From NCBI GenBank assembly GCA_021234155.1, contig JAJEKV010000058.1:5900600-5964599 (forward strand): a DNA stretch of 64,000 nucleotides. Direction: 5' to 3'. A program made the position numbers and the translations under genes. Source of the stretch: Isoetes taiwanensis (taxonomy: Eukaryota > Streptophyta > Lycopodiopsida > Isoetales > Isoetaceae). The notes under the pieces were generated by a model. The model worked only from the letters and a program-made list of their open reading frames with translations, ran no database searches and had not been told where the DNA came from. This document shows, one piece after another, positions 11,061 to 21,254 of the stretch (the stretch's first letter is position 1; every line of letters begins with the position of its first letter).

Positions 11061-12560
11061 GAGTGGTTTTCAAGGGCCAGCATATATATCAAACCAGAAA
11101 GTAAGTCTGGAAATGGGAGGGTCTAACCATTTTAACAAGTTTTAAGTTACACACATATTAAATCAAAACCAAACTTTGCTAGTTATGTTGTTGTACAAGT
11201 GCACCCTGACGTAAGTCAAGAATTTGCCTTTTAAATACATAAAATGCAATGAAACTTAGAGGAGGGACTCCGATGGCAAGAATCTGGTCATGGACAAACA
11301 AAAATGTGGAGTCATTTAAAATCCAGAGCAAGATCTTGAACTAAAAATAAATCTTTATCTTTGGAACAACCTAATTAGGCACACTGCTATCCTTGAGAGG
11401 AAGGCTGAGATCTCATATCCAAAGCTCCGAAAATTGGGAAGGATGGATCTGATGAATACCATAATACATAATAGCCAAGTGACACCGATCCAATCATACA
11501 AATAAAATCTCACATATATCTTCAATGTGGCCATAGCAATAGCACTTCAGTTTGTTTCTCTCCACTATATTATAGATAGGATAGTACTTTTACGTATTAT
11601 ATGGTGAAGATATCCTCAAAGGTATCCCATATCCATATATTGTGTAGTTCATTTTAAGGTGTAGATTTAATCATATACAATCATGCCTATAAATTACAAT
11701 TTCACTATGTGCGTAGCTCATTTGCTCAAAGCTACAAAGAAATAGCAGATGCCATGGCTTGCAACATAAACATGATGAAATAACAGGTGGTCATTTATAA
11801 GGTTATATCTCAATCAACCAGGATTTGTGAAGGAATATCCATTTGACATGTCAAAACAAAGCCTTTTAAACACATTACGTATACTGTTCATGTGTTGACT
11901 ACTTTACGTGAAAATTATATATACGTTATTTGTATTTTCAATGTATATGATAGACACAACATGTGGGGCATGGCTGCACATTCTATGCTGTTACATAGTG
12001 CAGGCTTACCATAGTCAGCTGTATGTATGCGATGTACTTTGAACATTTCCTTGGATTCTAATTTTCAACAAAGACATCCGTCTTAATAGCATGCAAGGCC
12101 TTTATATTTCTACGTTTTGCAAGCACAAAGTCAAATGAGCCTGAACCTTAAAAATAGAAAATCCAATATGGTTAAAATCATGAGAATATGGTTTATGCAC
12201 TATACTTAAGACCTCCAAGCTTGGTCTTGAAGGCCCAACAAGCCACATTCCTAGGGACATATTTGGCTGTCATGTACCTTAAGAAGAGCATGTGTTTGGT
12301 GTAATGCATGTTATTTTAAGATAATGCTATGATATCTGGAGCAATAACAACTTATGATCTATCTGCCAGAATAAAGCCAAATATGCTTTCAAAATATATG
12401 ATTCTCGGAATGCATAAAGTTTTGGCAGGATTGGATTATGCTACCTAAGGATTAAAAGTTCCAGCTTAGAACAACATACGATCGTTTACATACTGATACA
12501 TTTGGGTTCCAAGTTACATTGCAATTGTCCATACAAACTGTATAACAAGAAAATGCAAGT
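11061..12560. other. Stretch without a recognised gene (copy 1)
   Basis: AT-rich, no long frame. This is the start of the zone with few differences from copy 2 that continues through the kinase. Copy 2 equivalent: 44904-46405. Confidence 0.5.
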
Positions 12561-12566
12561 TACCTT

Positions 12567-13450
12567 TCTATATGTAGTCCATGTATTTGGATGCTTCTTA
12601 TCGTTCGGCACTCTCATAAACTCCCAACTATTCTTGATTATGTTCAAAGAGCATTCAACTACCTTGCTCTCTAGTGCATTTGAACTTCTGTTCTCTGCCA
12701 AGCATAACAAAAACTCAATGGACAGAAAACCAAAAAGATTTTGCCATACAAACAACTACCAGAAAAGTGTCAACTTTGCACCATCAAGACACTTTAGCTC
12801 GCCAGTCTTGCCAAGCAAACAAAGACGCTGTTCTCTCAACTCCGGTATTATCTGTAAGAAGAGGAAAAGGGATATTAGATTGATGTGGATAAAGAGGAGT
12901 GCATCAGAAACATAAGAGACATCTTGTGGATAAAGAGGAGTGCATCAGAAACATGAGTGACATCTTAAAGGAGCATGCTGGCATTCATTTCAAAATGAGC
13001 ATAGACAGAGCACAAAGATGACTCTCTATAGCTATCAAAATGTTGGATGGGAATAGAAGAAACCCTGAGAATGAAATCAGCAGAATTCATATGAGGATAC
13101 TTCCAATTCAAGAGGCCATTGTATCCATATGGTATGTATGGGTCATCCCATCCCTGCACAAGAAACGAAAATGAATTAACCATATATGAAGCCCTGCACA
13201 AACTCCCTAGGGACAATACGCTCTGTTTTAAGTGCAACCATTTTCCTAGGAATTTATTATTGATGAATGAGTAAAAGACATTGTATCATAATATTTAGGG
13301 CGCTACACTAGGCACATGGATCTCTTCACATGTTTCCTTTGATAATCCAAGTTACATTTACCTGGGAAATCACGCCATCAGCTTTATGGGGAAGTTCTGA
13401 ATAAGACCACCGAGAATCCTTCGCGTCATTGGCAGAACCCAAAATCCCTT
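12567..13450 (-). pseudogene. mRNA-capping enzyme (guanylyltransferase) fragment, four exons (copy 1)
   Basis: The minus strand encodes, in order, pieces matching the C-terminal half of plant mRNA-capping enzyme, which adds GMP to the 5' end of nuclear transcripts. About 13360-13445 gives LPHKADGVISQ. About 13072-13154 gives GWDDPYIPYGYNGLLNWKY and MNSADFI, after a TGCAG acceptor. About 12770-12851 gives LREQRLCLLGKTGEL and DGAKLTLF, also after an acceptor. About 12567-12690 gives VVECSLNI and FMRVPNDKKHPNTWTTYRK, ending at GTAACT. The first exon cannot be read in one frame with its upstream part, and the phosphatase domain, the nucleotidyl-lysine region and the last exon are not seen. This is a decayed or captured gene fragment; 41-bp and 42-bp duplications lie within and near it. 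Confidence 0.7.
12885..12966. repeat. 41-bp tandem duplication (copy 1)
   Basis: Two units beginning GTGGATAAAGAGGAGTGCAT at 12885 and 12926, lying in the intron between the second and third capping-enzyme exons. Present at 46728-46809 in copy 2. Confidence 0.85.
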
Positions 13451-14064
13451 CCATTTTTTCTGGTATATCAAACCAGCAAATTAATAGAATAAACAGGCCA
13501 ATTCGCACATGTTATTTTTCTGCATGAAGGGAGGGAGGAAAGCAACATTTATATGGACAATACTTGTACGTGGCTGAGAATTCAATTGGAGAATGACTGA
13601 GAAGCAGTTCTCCTTGAAAATCCAACTTGGAAAATGTTCTGCACTTTTCAGTTTGCTATAATGATAGCACTGAATTGCATGACTGTAGACACAGCACGCC
13701 TTGCTCTTCTAGACATGTTATAACTCATCTACATATTTGACCAGTTGAAACAGTCGTCCCACAGCCATATACTCAAAGCTCTGAGGAGCTTTACATTTTA
13801 TGCCACGATGATAAAGAACTGTCCTGCATGTGATTGCATAAGACTGGTAACTTAACACGCATTTTATAGCATAGACTATCTATCTCTACACATGGCATGC
13901 CTCCAAATGAAATGAAACTATGCACCAAACATCGATATAGAAATGAAACTATGCATCAAGGTGCAATTGAGACCAACCTGGAAATATTGGACTGCCTCCA
14001 ATTCATAGTTATATTGATGGCTAGATAAGGCTAGATAGTTCGTGGCCATGCAAGGCTGGAGATG

Positions 14065-14147
14065 CATCATTTCAGTGAACTGCTGATCTGTAAACAGAGT
14101 AAGTGTCATCATTCCAGTGAACTGCTGATCTGTAAATAGAGTAAGGT
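14065..14147. repeat. 42-bp tandem duplication (copy 1)
   Basis: Two units centred on CAGTGAACTGCTGATCTGTA, starting at 14065 and 14107. Present at 47908-47990 in copy 2. Confidence 0.8.
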
Positions 14148-14503
14148 AAACCTACGAAACATCCAAGGATTTATTCAAACAACAGAGTATTTCATAATTG
14201 CATGCAGGTTTTCTTTCCCAAAAGGCATTTGAATAGATTTGTTCATACCAGTCCTTGGATGCCACAGAGAAACGAGCCAAATCCGAAAATATCCTTATGT
14301 ATGGTAAGCATATCTATTTCTGCGAGCATGTCAATGTGTTTGTGCATCAACGGGCGGCATAGTTGGCTTTGGGATCGTGCCAACATCCGACGGACAGCAC
14401 ACAAATATCTGGGATTTTTCCTAATTTAGATGTGGCCTTTTCCTGAAAACCAGGAATAGAACTGAGATATTTTTAGAATGGAAAGTGCAGAGTCATACAA
14501 AGG

Positions 14504-14510
14504 TATAAAA
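14504..14510 (+). promoter_or_regulatory. TATA box of the kinase gene (copy 1)
   Basis: TATAAAA lies 75 bases before the chosen ATG. A start site about 30 bases downstream would fall inside the hexanucleotide repeat and give a 5' leader of about 50 bases. Confidence 0.6.
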
Positions 14511-14520
14511 GAACGTCTGC

Positions 14521-14560
14521 ATTTGCATTTGCATTTGCATTTGCATTTGCATTTGCATTG
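14521..14560 (+). repeat. (ATTTGC)6 microsatellite in the kinase 5' leader (copy 1)
   Basis: Six perfect ATTTGC units between the TATA box and the start codon. Copy 2 has seven, the clearest length difference near the otherwise identical kinase genes. Confidence 0.9.
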
Positions 14561-14584
14561 TGTTGGCATTACAGAATTCTGAGT

Positions 14585-15559
14585 ATGGAGACGAAGACGG
14601 AGGAGACAGACGAAGAAATTCTCAACTACTACTATTCTGCTTTATTTCCCAATCTTTTGAAGAGCTATGATCTGCTTAAGGAAATCGGCAGCGGTGGCCA
14701 AGCTACGGTTTTTCGCTGCAGAAGTAAAACAGAAGGTAAGAAAGAGTTTGCTTGCAAAATCATCTGGGTAGGAGACACAGAGCCGATCAAGGAAGTAGAG
14801 ATCATGCAGAAGTTAGCCAGCAGCCCTAGCATAGTGCATATACACGAAGTAATCAAAGACGAGGGATTCTGGCACTTGATCATGGAATTATGCGAATGTA
14901 GCTTGCTTGATGTAATCGTGAAGAAAGGCAGGCTATGTGAAAAGGAAGCTGCTCTTCTTATTCGAAATCTTGCTCTAGCTATACAGGATCTTCATCACAA
15001 GGGCATTATCCACCGGGATCTGAAGCCGGGAAACGTTCTTGTGACCTCAGCAGCAAAACCCTATGATGTTAGGGTTTCGGATTTCGGCCTATCGGCTCGT
15101 TTTACAGGTTCGGCTCCCAGTTTTACATCCAGAGTCGGAACACTAAGATATTTCGCTCCAGAGGTTGTGCAGGGATATTATTCCACAGAGATAGACATAT
15201 GGGGTCTGGGTTTGATCCTGTATGGGGCGCTTACAGGGAATGATCACTTCTCAAGTCTACAAACTGCAGAAATCATCGAAGAACTGCTTCATGGCGAGGA
15301 TCTGGCTGCCTCACACTTGCATTGGCCAGTTGGGTTGGTGTCAGAAGAAGCAAAGAGCCTTGTTTTGGCGATGTTGCAGCCTGATCCGGAGGAAAGGATA
15401 TCTGTGCAGCAAATTTTGGCACATCCCTGGGTTGCCAAATATTATTCTAGTGCTAGTAGAAGTGCGCCTCAGGGCTTAAAACGTAAGAGGCCATGCTTCA
15501 AATATGGTGTTCCTGCTAAGCTCATCAGAACAGTGAGGCCCTGTGAAATTGCCTGCTGA
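14585..15559 (+). CDS. Intronless Ser/Thr protein kinase, CDPK/PEPRK-like (copy 1)
   Basis: 324 residues, a single exon holding one complete kinase domain: glycine loop GSGGQATVF (35-43), ATP lysine in FACKII (Lys58), catalytic loop HRDLKPGN (143-150), DFG (167-169), APE (191-193), DIWGLGLILY (204-213) and the late Arg in PEERISVQQILAHPW (271). All catalytic residues are present. The domain resembles plant kinases of the CDPK/PEP-carboxylase-kinase-related group, but there are no EF hands. A short C-terminal tail holds a basic LKRKRP stretch (298-303), possibly a nuclear signal. I chose the ATG at 14585 because it has A at -3 and G at +4; the in-frame extension upstream lacks an ATG. A TATA box and a hexanucleotide repeat precede it. 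Substrate and pathway cannot be told from sequence. It is the only clearly intact gene here, and it is identical in copy 2. Confidence 0.9.
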   Translation: METKTEETDEEILNYYYSALFPNLLKSYDLLKEIGSGGQATVFRCRSKTEGKKEFACKIIWVGDTEPIKEVEIMQKLASSPSIVHIHEVIKDEGFWHLIMELCECSLLDVIVKKGRLCEKEAALLIRNLALAIQDLHHKGIIHRDLKPGNVLVTSAAKPYDVRVSDFGLSARFTGSAPSFTSRVGTLRYFAPEVVQGYYSTEIDIWGLGLILYGALTGNDHFSSLQTAEIIEELLHGEDLAASHLHWPVGLVSEEAKSLVLAMLQPDPEERISVQQILAHPWVAKYYSSASRSAPQGLKRKRPCFKYGVPAKLIRTVRPCEIAC

Positions 15560-15597
15560 AAGGACATTCTTTGTTAATTTGCCACTGAAAAGGCAAA

Positions 15598-15915
15598 ATT
15601 CTTTTGTACATACGTCACCTCTGTGACATATTTTTTGAATACAATTATTTTTAAAGGTTGGCTTCTCAGATATGCCACCTTCGTCACATAATTTTTTGAA
15701 TACAATAGAATTATTTATTTAGAGAGGTTGAATACAATAGAATTATAGATAGAGCACTGGTTGGCTTCTTGACATAGGCCACCTTCATCCAAAATAATTG
15801 TTTATATCTGTGTCTTGTGTATGAATTTATGTACCATCACGTTCACTCCACTCCTGGTACTTCAGCACATAATTCAATATAAGCATATGTATTCAATGAG
15901 TGTCATTCATGGCAC
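15598..15915. repeat. Dispersed repeat in the kinase 3' flank (copy 1)
   Basis: Begins 39 bases after the kinase stop codon and is related throughout to 5757-6075, about 10 kb upstream. It probably contains the kinase 3' untranslated region. No classical AATAAA signal is obvious; AATACAAT blocks recur. Confidence 0.7.
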
Positions 15916-16252
15916 AACATCAGGTTGTGGCGCGGGTTATTTCTCATTTCCAAACCTCTACCTTTGGGGAACTCATGTATCCACACATATATAATCGAGT
16001 CTCACATTTTTCTTTTTTTTGTTCTGCACTTCTATTTTTTCTCCGCCGCAATCCAAATGCAATTTTTGGCGACACGTATTCCTTGGTCCATCTTGCACCG
16101 ACGTGTGTCTCCTTTTTTCGCTCACATTAAGTGCGTTGGATTTTTCTGTGGGGAATTCCTCCCGTCTCTTCCCCTGCAGCGTAGCTATTCAATGCTCCGG
16201 CGATCCCATTCCTCATTCTTAAATCTACACACAAACGGAGGGGAACTTGCAT
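15916..16252. other. Stretch without a recognised gene (copy 1)
   Basis: Pyrimidine-rich on the plus strand, with three overlapping short frames and no recognised motif. Copy 2 equivalent 49770-50102, differing at CNG/CG sites such as 15924-15935. Confidence 0.45.
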
Positions 16253-18149
16253 GCAGATGATGGAAAATAGATCTGTGCCGAAGGTGGATTTGCTTTTCTT
16301 ATGATATTTTGTGTGCTGCCTGATTGGTTAGATGCAGCTTCTGTTTCTGTGGATCTTCTTGGAGTTTCTGCTTCTACATCGACTTCTGCTTCTATGGAGT
16401 TTCTGAGCAAGAAGACGTGAGGTCTGCTCCAGCACTCTGACGCCATAGCCAACCTGAAGTGAGATGTAGGCATTTAGGTGTAGAATGACGCCATAGCCAA
16501 GATGAAGGTGAGATTGGCGATTCCATCAACAATATGGTCTGCATCAGTCTCCTCTGCAATATCCACGGAGTCTCCTTTCTCCGCCTCTCTTTTTGCTCTT
16601 TCTTTTTGCTCCATGTTTTACATAGTTGGTTTAAAAAGGTATATGATAGTTTCTCTTTATTTGCTTTCTGTTTGGATAATGAATTCATGGTATGTGCATT
16701 TAGGAGTACACAGCGAGATTGTTTACAATAATAGGAGGTATGTACAGAGCAATTGTATTAGTATGTGCATTTAGGATGGAGGGCTTGCTAGAACTATGTG
16801 CCCGGCCAAGTCTTAGCAAATCCGCTTGAGGAGCTATCCCGGTTGTCCTAAGGCCTTTCGGACATAGCAAAAAGTATCTCCAAGAGAAACCTATTTGGCT
16901 AACAACAAAAGCCTAAAGGGGATCTTTGGCGGATGAAAACCATGCTACTGTATTTTTTAGATGTTACGTGCATTGCCTTGCCCTAATGGGCCTGTAAATT
17001 TTAAGAAAAGGTGTATTGACTTAGAAAGGATTATAAAGCTAGCATAGTGTCAGGGCAAAAACCCAGGTTTTGGAAAGTGGAGGTGCTTACAAAAGTATTT
17101 GATTATGACAGTTCATTATATGTAAATTGACGGCTTTTATACTTTTCCTACATGCGATTCTTTTGCATGCATGGTGTTAGTTGTTCGATGAAAATGCCTA
17201 CCGCAGCTTGATCTTTGAGATTCACAAGCAGTTCATATAGCTTCATCTCCGCATTATTCGTTTTGGGGCCTCTGAGAATGGCGGGAATTGTTTTCATCAA
17301 GGTTGCGAAGTAACATGATTAACGACATTGATCATTGTAACATTGTTTAAAGAAGTTAATGGAGATGTCTCGAAATTTGAGGCCAAAGGCAGTTATTCAA
17401 GATGCGTTTGCCAGAAAAGTGACGGGGTCAATAGTTTGGATGTACTCCATAGTGGTGCCTATTATGAATTTGAGGGGTATGGTGTGATTTTGGAGTGTGG
17501 CAACAAAGATTTTTTTTATTGATGCGGCTCATTTTTAAAGCTTTGAGCCTTATGCAACATGAATGTTTTCCTTAAAACCATTTCGATGTACCTTTTCCAA
17601 AGGCTCCACCTTCCCATAAGTCACCATACATATATAATAAGCGTAAAAAAGAGCTATCCACTTCCAAGCATTTTGCTGGCAGAAACAAGAATATGTATTT
17701 GCTGTTATTCGTACCATATCCGAAGCTACATAATAGAAGAGAGAAGTATGTAGTTGGCTGTTAGTAGTACCCACTTATGTTGGCTACATATAGAAGAGAA
17801 CACTTGCTGAGATAGTGTAGTTGGCATTTGAGGAAATTCTATAGCACACCATTTGTTCTACTTAAAGATTGCAAGGATCAAACATAATTATATAATATTG
17901 CAAGGAACAAACATGATTGTATAGAATTATTGTAAACATACAAGAAGAAATATATCCACAGCTTGTCAAGGCCACCTTGAATATGTCTTTAAATAGGCCC
18001 AATGTAAAAGGCAACCAAGGCCACCTTGAATATGTCTTTGCATAATGGTGCAAAAGAGGCCCAATATGAAAGGCAACCAGGTGTTAAAGAAAACCCAATG
18101 TTTGGCTAGAAGACTTGCTCCATCTAGTCCATTCATGCCTTAGGAATCA

Positions 18150-18345
18150 GCTTTGAAATTCTCTAAAGATTCCCTTAGAATCTATCAAGTCTTTATTAAG
18201 ATTCCTTTAGATTTTCTCAAGATTCCTTTCCATTTCAAGAAAATTGAAAGATTATGCAAGATTCCTTGAGATTCACTTCAGATTCTCTAAGGTTTTTTGA
18301 AGATTCCATAGATTTCCTCAATACTCAATACTCCTTGAAGATTCG
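18150..18345. repeat. AGATTCC-rich degenerate repeat cluster (unit A)
   Basis: AAGATTCC or close variants recur at roughly 20-bp intervals (AAGATTCCCTT, AAGATTCCTTT, CAAGATTCCTT, CAGATTCTCT, GAAGATTCCAT). Repeated in unit B at 26142-26337. Its role is unknown. Confidence 0.6.
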
Positions 18346-19389
18346 TAATGCCCTTTCTGATCCGCTTCCCTGCTCTGATATGTCCCCTCCTCCAACCGTG
18401 GCCGCCTTAATCTGTGTCCTCGAATATATATCTTCGTGCTCTTCCATTCAAAAGGGGCTTTTGCTCCTAGCTCTTAGATCAAACTTTTTTTCAATCTCAA
18501 CCCTTAGATTAAATAACCATACTTTCCTTAGCCTAAACTTACATTAAAACTGTGCATGTCTCACAGTGATATCGTACGATTGTTTACCTTGCTCTTTGTT
18601 GTTAATTTTTGCAAGTAAGTGAACTAAACAGTGCATTGCATGTAGAAAGCCTTGCATTTTTACTATTCTATATGCACAACTCCGAATGTGTGGCACTAGC
18701 ATTGTAACCCCTAACTCTTTATGGTGCAAGAAATGAACAACAACGTCTAGAAGAAATAATCAAATTAGAAAGGCTTGTAGAAAGGCTAGCAAAAACAAAT
18801 AAACATTTTTGCATAAATATTGCTAGGACGAGAGGTTGCATATGGCATACACTAATGTATATGAATCCATGCTTGAGAATGCATTATTTAGCATGTGATG
18901 TCAACTCACAATTCCTTTACGTTTTACTATCAAAACTGGGCAATGGGGTGAGAGTAATTTAAAGGAAAAGAAAATGTCTTCTGCCTTGAACAACAAAATG
19001 TAGTGCTCGATAAGACATTAAGGAACTATTGAAAAAACTAAGAAAGGCTTTAGACCATTAGTCAATGGCGACCTATGACATTTAACACATTGAAGTTTTT
19101 GCAATACTAGCCTTGCTAGTTTAACGCCCTAAGAACTAGATTAATATATAGAATAGATTATTCTATTCTATATGCATAAAGTTGTTAGAAATCCATCAGA
19201 TCGAATGCTATTTACGAGCCATTCGTAGTTTTAGTATAATGATGGGGAGGCAAAGATATCTCTAATCTGAGTGTGTTTCACAGCATTGTATTGATAGAAT
19301 TTCGTTACTAATGGGTCCAATTTCACGGTTTTGAAGAAACTTTTAACTTTACATTCACTTTTTAATCACATTATCTTCTTTTAAAACAC

Positions 19390-19497
19390 AAGGTGAGGAA
19401 ATGCATGTCCAATCATGTACATGTAGGTAAGATGGATGAAGACAAGGTGAGGAAATGCATGTCCAATCATGTACATGTAGGTAAGATGGATGAAGAG
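19390..19497. repeat. 54-bp tandem duplication (unit A)
   Basis: Two units beginning AAGGTGAGGAAATGCATGTC at 19390 and 19444, followed by partial units ending GATGGATGAAGAGAAAT. Unit B has the same at about 27402-27508. Confidence 0.85.
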
Positions 19498-19535
19498 AAA
19501 TATTTGTGGTGGCAAAGATGGATGAAGAGAAATGT

Positions 19536-19559
19536 TCGCGGCGGCCTTGGCCGCCGCGA
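19536..19559. repeat. GC-rich palindrome in AT-rich DNA (unit A)
   Basis: TCGCGGCGGCC - TT - GGCCGCCGCGA forms an 11-bp perfect stem with a two-base loop. Unit B keeps only the right arm (about 27545-27556) after a small deletion. Confidence 0.8.
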
Positions 19560-20787
19560 TAAATTTCTTGTATTAAATAATTGCTATGCACTATGCGCAT
19601 TGCACACTGTGATAGGTCTTAACAAATTTATCAAAAACAAAAGTTTTACTTTGTTAAACTGGTTCTTCCTTTGCACATTTGTAATTCATGTATAGATAAT
19701 TAAAGAAAGTCAAAAGCAGATGATGGAAAATAGATCTGTGCCGAAGGTGGATTTGCATCGACTTCTGCTTCTATGGAGTTTCTGAGCAAGAAGACGTGAG
19801 GTCTGCTCCGGCACTCTGACGCCATAGCCAACCTGAGGTGAGATGTAGGCATTTAGGTGTAGAATGACGCCATAGCCAAGATGAAGGTGAGATTGGCGAT
19901 TCCATCAACAATATGGTCTGCATCAGTCTGGAGTCTCCTTTCTCCGCCTCTCATTTTGCTCTTTCTTTTTGCTCCATGTTTTACATAGTTGGTTTAAAAA
20001 GGTATATGATAGTTTCTCTTTATTTGCTTTCTGTTTGGATAATGAATTCATGGTATGTGCATTTAGGAGTACACAGCGAGATTGTTTACAATAATAGGAG
20101 GTATGTACAGAGCAATTGTATTAGTATGTGCATTTAGGATGGAGGGCTTGCTAGAACTATGCGCCCAGTTGCTATCTTAGCAACGGCTTGAGGAGCTATC
20201 GGTTGTCCTAAGGCCTTTCGGACATAGCAAAGTATCTCCAAGAGAAACTGCTATTTGGCTAACAAAAAGCCTAAAGGGGATGCTGGCAGATGAAAACCAT
20301 GCTACGGAAGCTGTATTTTAGATGTTCTGTACATTGCCTTGCCCTAATGGGCCTGTAAATTTTAAGGAAAGGTGTATTGACTTAGAAAGGATTATAAAGC
20401 TAGCATAATGTCAGGGCAAAAACCCAGGTTTCACTACAAGAGAATGATGGTTAAACGTCAGAATAATCGTCAGAGAGCCTTTATAAAATAGACAACTGCC
20501 CAAGCCCTTATTCTGACGAATATACTGACGAGTTTTATCTGACGATTTAACGTCAGAATAATCGTCAGGTCATTAGTCAAACTTAGTCAGTGGAATAGTC
20601 AGAGAATTAGTCATTTAAATAGTCACACAATTCGTCATTTTGTTAGTCAGATAGTTCGTCAGTTAATCACAATATTAGTCATTGTATTAGTCAGTTTATT
20701 AGTCAATGCAATAGTTAGAATATTGGTCATTTTATTGAAAATATTGCCAATACATAAAAATTGGTATTTTTCGTACTGCAAATAAAT

Positions 20788-20860
20788 GAAAGGAGCTCCA
20801 AGGAATCGAACCTTGGTTAAACCATTATCTCCAGTTATTCAAATAGATATATGAATAGCA
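20788..20860 (-). other. tRNA-like sequence inside the CACTA element
   Basis: On the minus strand GGTTCGATTCC is a perfect Pol III B box inside a T-arm (CCAAG-loop-CTTGG). An A box is not clear. Probably a tRNA-derived SINE head or tRNA relic. Confidence 0.4.
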
Positions 20861-21254
20861 ATCAAGTAGGCCAACAACAGCTGATGTGTATAAAAGAATC
20901 ATTTTTTCAGTCTACAAAAGAATCAATTTTTCAATCGCTCAGAACTTTGCTAGAAAAGAGAATTAACAAGATCAATCTTTAACTAATTATTGATTACCTT
21001 GTTGATCTCCAATATGCACATACTCATTTTCGCACGTAAGAGGATCTTGTTGTAAAATCTGTATATGACAGAGAGAGATTATCAGAGCAAGAATGTACCA
21101 AGTACACATTTTCACCAAATCAAGTTGCACAAATCGTAAGAATAACATGACATAATTAAAGCACCCAACAAACCTGTCGTCACTGTGGCTCACTCTTTTC
21201 TGCATTCCAATCAACTGCCAGCCAGAATTTCGCCAGAATTTAGGGATGCTGCAT

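Larger units (their letters stand above)
16253..19715 (+). repeat. Unit A of a 3.4-kb tandem duplication (copy 1 only)
   Basis: Begins GCAGATGATGGAAAATAG and ends TAAAGAAAGTCAAAAG. Unit B repeats it immediately. Unit A keeps two short stretches missing from unit B (about 82 bp near 16285-16370 and about 16 bp near 16548) that are present in copy 2, so A is nearer to the ancestral sequence there. No gene is recognised inside; a 60-odd-codon frame (17328-17522) recurs in unit B and in copy 2 but matches nothing I know. Confidence 0.9.

Noticed and set aside
14558-14584. Nine-codon N-terminal extension of the kinase
   Set aside because: It would start at a TTG codon inside the microsatellite; the ATG at 14585 has good context and suitable distance from the TATA box.
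15916-16252. Short pyrimidine-rich frames after the kinase as a second gene
   Set aside because: Frames change between the copies at CNG sites and show no recognisable protein features.
17328-17522. A 64-68-codon frame present three times (also 25320-25526 and 51175-51381)
   Set aside because: The repetition is explained by the segmental duplications, the start is not ATG, and the sequence resembles no family I know. Conservation here is only recency.
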